DNA of 64,000 nt from an uncultured Bacteroidia bacterium (GTDB taxonomy: Bacteria > Bacteroidota > Bacteroidia > Bacteroidales > ML635J-15), in the NCBI GenBank assembly GCA_902776565.1, contig CACYQN010000004.1:124001-188000 (forward strand), in the 5' to 3' direction. Shown here piece by piece: positions 8,295 through 16,000 of the stretch. How positions within the stretch are numbered: the stretch's first letter is position 1; the number at the start of each line of letters is the position of its first letter. The position numbers and the translations under genes were made by a program. The notes beneath the pieces are model-generated. The model was not told the origin of the DNA, searched no databases, and saw nothing but the letters and a program-made list of their open reading frames with translations.

Positions 8295-8314
8295 AAACGC
8301 ACCATGGTGCGTTT
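8295..8314. promoter_or_regulatory. Perfect 20-base palindrome
   Basis: The palindrome AAACGCACCATGGTGCGTTT lies 18 bases before the lipoprotein start. It lacks a T-run, so it is a weak terminator at best. It could be an operator or an RNA hairpin covering the lipoprotein's translation start region. Confidence 0.5.
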
Positions 8315-8332
8315 CAAAAGAAAAAACGACAA

Positions 8333-8875
8333 ATGAATAAATTACTTATCATTCTCTCATTCGCAACTGCATACATACTATTATCGTGCAGTGGAACAGA
8401 AGAAAAACCGCTTCCTGCAGTGCTCGCAACCGACACACTTGCAACAGTTTACGAATATTCCGTAACCGATACTTTCGACAGTGGTGAAACTCGCCGAATC
8501 AGGTTCTACGACAAGGCCGACACCACTATGCCTAAGTACGAAAAACGCTACTACAAGAACGGTAGTATCTGCATGGAAGGTCCGCTCGACAGCAACAACC
8601 TTCGCGACGGTCGCTGGAAGGCTTGGTACGACTGCGGAAAAATATGGAGCGTCGGCGACTACTCGCACGGACTGCGCAACGGTGAAAACAACGTGTATTA
8701 TGTAAACGGACAAGTGCAATATACCAAGAAGTATGTCAACGACACCGCCGAAGGTATCTGGACATTCTATCTCGAAGACGGCACCGAAGCACTAAAAGTA
8801 ATATACGAGAAAGGCAATGTCATTGAGCAGGTGCAGCTAGTCAGCGCCGATAGTTTAAGAAATCTTTCACGTTGA
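8333..8875 (+). CDS. Lipoprotein with MORN/YwqK-like repeats
   Basis: The 180-aa protein has a lipoprotein signal: a hydrophobic segment ending in LLSCSG, with Cys19 as the lipidated residue. The rest holds at least three tandem MORN-like units (YYKNGSICMEGPL, LRDGRWKAWYDCGKIWSVG, LRNGENNVYYVNGQVQYTK, AEGIWTFYLEDG). Such repeats make extended beta-sheets and are found in YwqK-family proteins of unknown role. It is predicted to be anchored in the outer membrane or facing the periplasm. The -33 element of the next gene overlaps its stop codon, so the two are separate transcription units. Confidence 0.8.
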   Translation: MNKLLIILSFATAYILLSCSGTEEKPLPAVLATDTLATVYEYSVTDTFDSGETRRIRFYDKADTTMPKYEKRYYKNGSICMEGPLDSNNLRDGRWKAWYDCGKIWSVGDYSHGLRNGENNVYYVNGQVQYTKKYVNDTAEGIWTFYLEDGTEALKVIYEKGNVIEQVQLVSADSLRNLSR

Positions 8876-8900
8876 CATTAAATATTATCAACTATTTTTG
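8872..8900 (+). promoter_or_regulatory. Promoter of the M16 protease gene
   Basis: TTG at 8872-8874 (within TTGACA) and TATTTTTG at 8893-8900, 18 bases apart. The -33 element overlaps the preceding stop codon. Confidence 0.7.
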
Positions 8901-8929
8901 TTGCCAGAAAATTTAAAAATTAGATACAG

Positions 8930-11731
8930 ATGAAAAAATTCACACTTTTGCTGTTCGCACTGTTGTTAGGCATAGGAGCAGCATTTTCACAGGGAATGGC
9001 ACTTTCCGACAAGTTGCCAAACGACCCTAAGGTAATCGTAGGCAAACTCGACAACGGGCTTACCTATTATATTAGACAGAACCCAATTCCCGAAAACCGT
9101 GCAGAACTCACGCTTGCCGTGTATGCTGGTTCGGTTCTCGAAACCGAGGAACAGCGCGGTTTGGCTCACTTTACCGAGCACATGGCGTTCAACGGAAGTA
9201 CACACTTCAACAAGAACGAACTCGTAAACTACATGGAATCAATAGGTATGCAGTTCGGTAGCGAGGTTAATGCTTACACTTCGTTCGACGAAACCGTATA
9301 TGGCATCAAGGTTCCGACCGACAACAGCGAATTCATCGACAAGGGCTTGCTCGTACTTTACGACTGGGCTCACGAACTTACGATGGACGACGACATGATT
9401 AACGACGAACGCGGTGTCATCCACGAGGAATGGCGCTTGAGCCAGGGTGCACAGACTCGTCTGCAAAACGATATGCTTACCGCTGTCTTCAACGGTTCAA
9501 AGTATGCAGAACGTCTGCCAATCGGTCTTATGGAAGTTGTTGACAACTTCGACCCGAAGGTAATAAAGGACTTCTACAAGACTTGGTATCGTCCCGACCT
9601 TATGGCTGTCATCGTTGTTGGTGACTTCGACCCTGCCGACATGGAAGCACGCGTAAAGAAGCAATTCTCGCAGATTCCAAAACCGGAAAATCCAAAACCA
9701 CGTCCAACCGAAATCATTCCCGACCAAAAGGGAACCGTTGTAAAGCTTTCGAGCGACCCCGAATGCCCTGCAACTATGGTTTATGTTTTCTACAAGCACC
9801 CGCAGGCTAAGACCGTTACTGTAGCCGATGCTCGTCGCGATATGGTTTCAACGCTTATGTCGCAAATGCTTGTTGCTCGTTTCTCCGAAATAGCATTATC
9901 TCCAAATCCGCCTTTCGTACAGGCATTTGGCGCATATTCCCCATTTATGGGCGGAAAGGATGCATTTATGAACCTTGCTGTATTGCAGAACGACAAGATT
10001 GAAAACGCAGTAAAGGTTCTTGCAACCGAAAACCAGAGAATGATTCAACACGGATTCACACAGACCGAACTCGACCGCGCAAAGAAGGACATCCTGAAGA
10101 TGATTGAAAAGCAGTACAACGAACGCGACAAGCAGAAGTCGGAAAGCTTCATCAACGAATACAAGGCCAACTTTATGCCACCTCACTCTGCTTTTATGAG
10201 CGCTGAATACGAACACCAGCTTTACAACAAGTACATCCCCGAAATAACTCTCGAAGAAGTCAACAACTATGCATCAACAATGATTACTGACGACAACTGC
10301 GTGGTATTCGTTACGGCTCCCGAAAAGGACGGTTTCAAGATTCCGACCGAAGCTCAGATTAGAAAGGCTTTCGAGGATGCAAACCAGACCAGAACCGAAC
10401 CTTACGTTGACAAGGTTGCCGACAAGCCTCTCGTCGATGCTCTCGGAGCAAAGGGAAAGGTTTCAAAGAAGGCTGCAAACAAGCAGTTCGGTTACGAAAC
10501 ATGGACTTTGAGCAATGGTGTTAAGGTTGTTATCAAGCACACTGACTTCAAGGCCGACGAAATCACAATGACTGCAAAGAGCGACGGCGGTTACTCGAAG
10601 TACAATGCAAAGGACGCTCTCACTGTTCAGTGCATAACTGATGTTATGGACGAAAGCGGTCTTGGAAACTATGATGCAACCGAACTACAGAAATACCTCT
10701 CGGGCAAGAATGCACGCGTTTCTCCTTACATTGGTGAAACCGAAGAAGGATTCACCGGCAGTTGCGACGTTGAAGGATTTGAGACAATGCTCGAACTCGT
10801 AAATGCTTATTTCACACAGCCTAAGTTCAACGAAGATGCTTTCAAGTCGTATGTCGAAAAGCAGAAGGGTATGCTCGAAAATGCAAGCCTCGACCCGCAG
10901 AGCGTATGGCAGGATTCGATGAGGTGGATTATGGCAAACTACAGCGAATACCGCAAACCTATGACTCCAGCTATGCTTGACGAAGTTAACTTCAAGAATA
11001 TGAGCAAGTTCTACAAACAGCGTTTCAACGACCCGTGCAACTTCACTTTCTACTTTGTTGGCAACATCGATGCTAAGAAGGCAAAACCGATGATTGAAAA
11101 GTACTTGGGCTCGCTCGAAACGGTTGAACGTACAGAAACTTTCGTTGACCTCGGAATCCGTCCTCCAAAGGGTGGCGTAGAAAAGGATGTCAGAAAAGGC
11201 AAGGACGACAAGTGTATAGAAATCATAATGTTCCACGGCGACTTTGAATACAATGCTCAGAACAACACCGAAATCGATGCTATCTGCAAGATTCTCACCA
11301 CCAAGCTCCTCGAACAGATTCGCGAAAAGGAAAGCGGTGTATATTCTATAGGTGCATATCCTGCTACTAATAACAAGCCGACTGGAAGATACGCTGTTCA
11401 GATTTTCTACAGCTGCGACCCTGCAAGAGAACCGGAACTCAAGGAAAAGATTTTCGGCGTTATAAAGTCAATCCAGAAGGGTGACATCAGCGACGATGAA
11501 ATTGCAAAGGTTATCGAAAAGAAGAAACGTGAACACGAAACCGAAGTCAAGGAAAACAGATACTGGAGAAACCTTGTAATTGACCTTGTAGAGGGTGACA
11601 TCACTCCCGAAGAGGCAAATGGCGAAGATGCCCGCATCAACGGCATCAACAAGGCACAGATGACAAAGGCTGCTGAAAAGTACTTCAAGTTCGACAGCTA
11701 CGTAAAGGTTCGCCTTGTTCCAGAGAAGTAA
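8930..11731 (+). CDS. M16-family zinc metallopeptidase, exported
   Basis: The protein is 933 aa with a Sec signal peptide (KKFTLLLFALLLGIGAAFSQ). The inverted zinc motif HFTEH is at residues 80-84, and the second zinc ligand lies in ERGVIHEEWR about 80 residues later. Two M16 halves are visible: an active one (residues ~35-480) and an inactive one (from ~505, WTLSNGVKVVIKHTDFKADE) lacking HxxEH. This is the full-length, pitrilysin-like arrangement that forms a closed chamber and cuts small peptides in the periplasm or at the outer membrane. The gene is monocistronic, with a clear promoter and a terminator just after the stop. Confidence 0.93.
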   Translation: MKKFTLLLFALLLGIGAAFSQGMALSDKLPNDPKVIVGKLDNGLTYYIRQNPIPENRAELTLAVYAGSVLETEEQRGLAHFTEHMAFNGSTHFNKNELVNYMESIGMQFGSEVNAYTSFDETVYGIKVPTDNSEFIDKGLLVLYDWAHELTMDDDMINDERGVIHEEWRLSQGAQTRLQNDMLTAVFNGSKYAERLPIGLMEVVDNFDPKVIKDFYKTWYRPDLMAVIVVGDFDPADMEARVKKQFSQIPKPENPKPRPTEIIPDQKGTVVKLSSDPECPATMVYVFYKHPQAKTVTVADARRDMVSTLMSQMLVARFSEIALSPNPPFVQAFGAYSPFMGGKDAFMNLAVLQNDKIENAVKVLATENQRMIQHGFTQTELDRAKKDILKMIEKQYNERDKQKSESFINEYKANFMPPHSAFMSAEYEHQLYNKYIPEITLEEVNNYASTMITDDNCVVFVTAPEKDGFKIPTEAQIRKAFEDANQTRTEPYVDKVADKPLVDALGAKGKVSKKAANKQFGYETWTLSNGVKVVIKHTDFKADEITMTAKSDGGYSKYNAKDALTVQCITDVMDESGLGNYDATELQKYLSGKNARVSPYIGETEEGFTGSCDVEGFETMLELVNAYFTQPKFNEDAFKSYVEKQKGMLENASLDPQSVWQDSMRWIMANYSEYRKPMTPAMLDEVNFKNMSKFYKQRFNDPCNFTFYFVGNIDAKKAKPMIEKYLGSLETVERTETFVDLGIRPPKGGVEKDVRKGKDDKCIEIIMFHGDFEYNAQNNTEIDAICKILTTKLLEQIREKESGVYSIGAYPATNNKPTGRYAVQIFYSCDPAREPELKEKIFGVIKSIQKGDISDDEIAKVIEKKKREHETEVKENRYWRNLVIDLVEGDITPEEANGEDARINGINKAQMTKAAEKYFKFDSYVKVRLVPEK

Positions 11732-11759
11732 AAAGACTTTTTCATATTGCTTTGTGAAG

Positions 11760-11783
11760 GGTGTGCCATTACGGTGCACCTTT
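11760..11783 (+). terminator. Terminator after the M16 protease
   Basis: GGTGTGCC (11760-11767) pairs with GGTGCACC (11773-11780) with two G-U pairs and a 5-base loop, followed by a T-rich stretch. Confidence 0.75.
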
Positions 11784-11963
11784 CTTTATTTGCAACCATA
11801 TACGTGTTTACACATTTGTTTGGATTTATTATTGTTCGCTAAAAAGTGAATCGTCATTCCACAAAGCAGAGTGAACCGACTAAGGAACGTGTCGTGTGAA
11901 CTCGCTTATGCGGAATCTCCTTGATTAGTAATATTGTGGGAGATTTCGGATAGCAGTCTTCAC

Positions 11964-12270
11964 AACGCTCCCCGTTCCGTATCGCGTGTTACGACTAGTT
12001 TCCGAAATGACAAGCCCCTTATTAATATCACCATCTAAACAACTGATAATGTATGTTGTGATTATATGTATTGTTCGATTTTTTAGCGGACACCAATACA
12101 TATTTATAGAAGAATATGTATTTTTGAAGCGTTGGCGCATATTTTTGTGGTTCGACAAGCTCACCAACCAGACAAAAATTGTGACAACGCACAATTTAGC
12201 GGACAATAATGTTATTTTATGTAATTATATACAAGTTGAAACAATAACGTGATACGGAACGGGAGCGTTT
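11964..12270. repeat. Inverted pair of a dispersed 25-27-bp element
   Basis: Left arm 11964-11990 (AACGCTCCCCGTTCCGTATCG, beginning of the arm) and right arm 12246-12270 (GATACGGAACGGGAGCGTTT) are near-perfect inverted copies enclosing about 255 bases. A third copy lies at 45428-45454. The whole gap 11784-12436 has no convincing gene; it also contains TGCGGAAT words near both ends (11910 and 12417) and a MITE-like segment inside the arms. Confidence 0.7.
12098..12211. mobile_element. MITE-like element, copy 1 (left end degraded)
   Basis: It shares about 115 bases with the element at 26427-26554: ACATATTTATAGAA, then an 83-base block (12129-12211) that is almost identical. The block folds on itself: GCGTTG (12129-12134) with CAACGC (12185-12190), and ATTTTTGT with ACAAAAAT inside, around a GGTT..AACC tip. 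It ends in AATTTAGCGGACAATAAT, matching the right terminal repeat of the other copy. A further TTTAGCGGACACCAAT stands just to the left (12082-12097). No transposase is present. Confidence 0.6.
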
Positions 12271-12436
12271 GTACGCCGCTCACTGAGCATGTCGAAGTGC
12301 GGCAATATACAAGGAGATTGGCTTTGCCGAACTAAATGTTGCTCACTACGTTTAGTGAAAGCATTCCGCATAAACGAACACACACGCAACGTACCTTATG
12401 CTGTTCGTTCTGTCTTGCGGAATGAAAACCATTCAC

Positions 12437-12931
12437 CTATTTCTTTTCCAGCCTGTTATTCTTTATTTGCTCTTCAAGTTTCCTCTTGCGGCGTTTAGTG
12501 AGCCATCTTATAAGCAGTCCGAATACCTCGAGTCCGATTAGCACCAAGGCTGTCGCCACAATTGCCAGAATATACATTCCCCCGCCACAGGCAAGGCCTA
12601 TTGCGGCAGTAACCCACACTCCTGCGGCAGTGGTAAGTCCTCTGATAACGTTCTCGCTTTTGTGGAATATTATAGTTCCTGCACCTATGAAACCTATGCC
12701 GGTAACCACTTGTGCGGCAATTCGTGCAACGTCCCAGCGCTGTTCCTCGCCAAGTTTTATGCCGTCGAAACCGTATGCCGACACAATCATAAACAATGCA
12801 GAGCCCATAGCCACAAGAAAATGAGTGCGCAAACCTGCTTCCTTGGCGCGATATTCACGTTCAAGACCGATGGCACCGCCAAGCATAGCCGCCACAAAAA
12901 TGCGAAGTATAAAATCCCACGTTATGTCCAT
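12437..12931 (-). CDS. MgtC/SapB-family inner-membrane protein
   Basis: The 164-aa protein has four or five predicted membrane segments and the family signatures GGAIGLEREYRAKEAGLRTH, GIGFIGAGTI and GLTTAAGVWVTAAIGLACG. MgtC-like proteins are linked to magnesium limitation and F-ATPase inhibition in some pathogens; the generic short form seen here lacks the C-terminal ACT-like domain and its role is unknown. The C-terminal tail is basic (RWLTKRRKRKLEEQIKNN). The start is the ATG at 12931; a -7 box ends only 5 bases upstream, so the transcript may be leaderless or nearly so. Confidence 0.9.
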   Translation of the reverse strand: MDITWDFILRIFVAAMLGGAIGLEREYRAKEAGLRTHFLVAMGSALFMIVSAYGFDGIKLGEEQRWDVARIAAQVVTGIGFIGAGTIIFHKSENVIRGLTTAAGVWVTAAIGLACGGGMYILAIVATALVLIGLEVFGLLIRWLTKRRKRKLEEQIKNNRLEKK

Positions 12932-12935
12932 ACTG

Positions 12936-12943
12936 CAAATTTA
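12936..12943 (-). promoter_or_regulatory. -7 box of the MgtC-like gene, very close to the ATG
   Basis: TAAATTTG on the minus strand ends 5 bases before the start codon, which would give little or no 5' leader. Confidence 0.5.
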
Positions 12944-13023
12944 TGTTTTTTATTGATTTAGTTGATGTGTTTTTTTTGAAAAATTTACGGAAAGAACATT
13001 ATAAAATCTGATTGGCATCATAA

Positions 13024-13055
13024 TTGCCAGTATCAAAATATTTTACCTAACTTTG
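13024..13055 (+). promoter_or_regulatory. Promoter of the alpha-2-macroglobulin gene
   Basis: TTG at 13024-13026 and TAACTTTG at 13048-13055 (21-base gap), 27 bases before the ATG at 13082. Confidence 0.6.
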
Positions 13056-13081
13056 CGTTTTAACAGAAAAAACATTGCGCG

Positions 13082-16000
13082 ATGAAAAAGATAGTAGCCA
13101 TAATCATTTTAGCCGTCATCGGCTTTTCGGCATTTGCACAGACAACCGACGACAAGTACAATAAGCTTTGGAAGGAAGTTTCCGAGGCTCAATACAAGGA
13201 TTTGCCAAAGACAGCACTCGAAAAGGTTGAGAAAATCTTGGACATGGCAGTTGCCGACAAGGACGACTACCAGCAGATTAAAGCCATAACTTACAAGATT
13301 AAGTTTCTCGTCGAGGCTTCGCAGGACGGCAGCCTGAAATCTGTCGATTTCCTTGAGGAACAAGCCGAAAAACTGTCGGGAACAGGCAAGCACCTCTGCA
13401 ATTTCCTGTTGGGCGCGTCGTATCAGAACTACTACTCGCGCAACCGCTACCAGATTGATTCGCGCTCGGCAGTGAGCGACTCGGCCGACAAGAAAGGTTC
13501 GCGCCTCGAGTTCTACGACAAGAACGAGTTTATGAAGATTATCATCGGCAAGTACAAGCTCGCGCTCAATGCCGAACTCAAGAATGTCGCAGCTAACGAC
13601 TACAAGGAATTCTTCAGCGACAACTGCACCGACAACGATTTCTATCCAACTCTATACGACGAACTTGCATACGGCATTACCGAGCAGCTCGCAAAGCTCT
13701 ATCGTTACACACGCTCCAACCTCGACGACAGTTTCTTCTGCTCTGCCGACGATTTCACACGGATGGAAATTCCCGACAGCGACGAGAATACCGAAATGGC
13801 AAGCCTATACTTCATGCAGCAGATTATGAAGCAGAACCCGCCAAGCAGCAGCGCGTATGCTTTCACCGACTTCCAACGCATCAAATACATCGCCGGCAAG
13901 CAGGGCGGAAAGAACGACATTGTAATGAATCTTTACACCGATGCCGCAAAGAAATACAAGGGCAACGAAACCGTGATTTTCATCAACACCGAGATTGCCG
14001 AACAATTGTCGGAAAAGTCGTCTGCCGACCGTGTGGAAGCTGTGAACTTGCTCCGCTCGACCATCGAAGAGTACAAGGACAGCAAGTACATAACCTACTG
14101 CTCGAACCTGCTCTCGAGAATCACCTTCCCTGCAATACACATATCGTCCGACAAGGTAACTTATCCCAACGAAAATATTCCGCTCTACATCGAGTACGAA
14201 AATACCAAGACCGCAAAAATCAAGGTCGTAAAGGTATCGGACAATGCTTCAACCTACGACAGTTTCAACTCCAACACGGCTACTATCAACAAATACTACA
14301 CAAATAAGGCTGTTACCGAAGGTACGATAAATCTTCCCGATGCCAACGACTACTCGACCCACAGCACCTACTATGTTGAAAAGGGCTTGCCTACTGGCTT
14401 CTACATCGTGTTTGCCGAAAGCGATAGCACTAGAATCGAAAGCTACACCTTGCTCACCGTTTCGCGCTTTGCACTGCTTCGCATCGACGACGGCAAATAT
14501 ATGGTCGTTGACAGGAATTCGGGCAAACCTATCGACAAGGTAAAGGTGAAAGTTACAAATCGCACCTACGAAAAGACCGAAACCATACTCACAACCGAAA
14601 CCGGTGCCGACGGTATTTTCAGTTTCGAGCCAAAGAAAAACAGCTACAACACTTCTATTTCCTTGAAAAAGGACAACGACGATATGTGCTTCTCGGCTTA
14701 CGGATACTACCAGCAGGATTCGAAGGAATATGAGCGCGCACGAATCAAGATTCTCACCGATAGGGCAATTTACCGTCCCGGACAGAGCGTTTACTTCAAG
14801 GTTATAGAATACCGCGGAATGGACAATAATTTCAGCGTTGTTCCCGACGATAGTGTCCGTGTGGTCATTTCGGATGTAAACTATCAGGAAATCGGTGAAG
14901 TCGTGCTCAAGACCAACCAGTACGGCAGCGCACACGGCGAAATCAAGATTCCCGAAAATGTGCTTACAGGCATTTTCCACATCGAAGCACGTGGTTTCAA
15001 TTATTCATCGGGTAACGAAAGCATTAGTGTCGAGGAATACAAGCGTCCGACTTTCGAGATGGAAATGGACTACATAACCGATGAGGTTTCGTTTGGCGAC
15101 TCGGTAAGCATCAATGGACGTGCTAAGAGCTATTCGGGCGTTCCCGTAAGCGATGCCGAGGTGAACTTCACCGTCAACTGCTCGTCGTATTCACGCTACT
15201 GGTGGAGGTCGGATAGCAACGAAAAGAAACTTCTCGCCAGCGGCACCGTCAAGACCGATGAGAACGGTGAGTTTACTATAAGTTTCGTGGCAAAGCAGTG
15301 CTTCAGCGACGTAAACCGCTACAAGATTAATGCGGTTGTTGCCGACATCAACGGCGAATCGCACACCATGGAAAGGACTTTCAGCATTTCGCGCCAGTCG
15401 CTCTGGATTTCGAACAGCATTGCGGATGTAGAGGAACTTGCTAATTTCAAGGAATTTAAGATTTACAGCGAAAACATTTCGGGTAGCCACATTGATGCAA
15501 CCGTCGAGTACGAAATCTTCAAGCTCGAGGAGCCGTCGCACGCAACCGTGGCAAGACTCAAGACCGCCGATATGCAGATGTACAGCCGCGAGGAATGGGA
15601 AAAACTCTGCCCCGCACTCGGCTACGGCGATGAAAATACGCTCGATAACCGAAAGATAGTATCGTCGATAATGAAAGGCTCGGTAAACACTGCCGACACC
15701 ACGCCAATCGCCATTGGCAAAAAAGTGAAATTCACGACCGGTTCGTACCGCATAATTATGAAAGCCAAGGACAAGGCCGGCAACGAAATCACCGACACAT
15801 CAAACTTCCGCATTGCCGACAAGACGTCGGACAAGATGCCTTACCCGATGCCATCGTACTTCACATTGTCGAAAACATCGGCAAAGGTAGGCGACAAGGT
15901 ACAGGTGAAGTTCGGCTCGTCGTTCAGCGATGTTACCGTATTCTACACCATACAGATTGGCAAGGGCGCACTCGACATCAAGAGCCTGAAGCTTAGCAAC

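Noticed and set aside
11986..12252. 88-codon frame in the repeat gap
   Set aside because: It runs across the inverted repeat and the MITE-like segment, and has no promoter or recognisable protein features.
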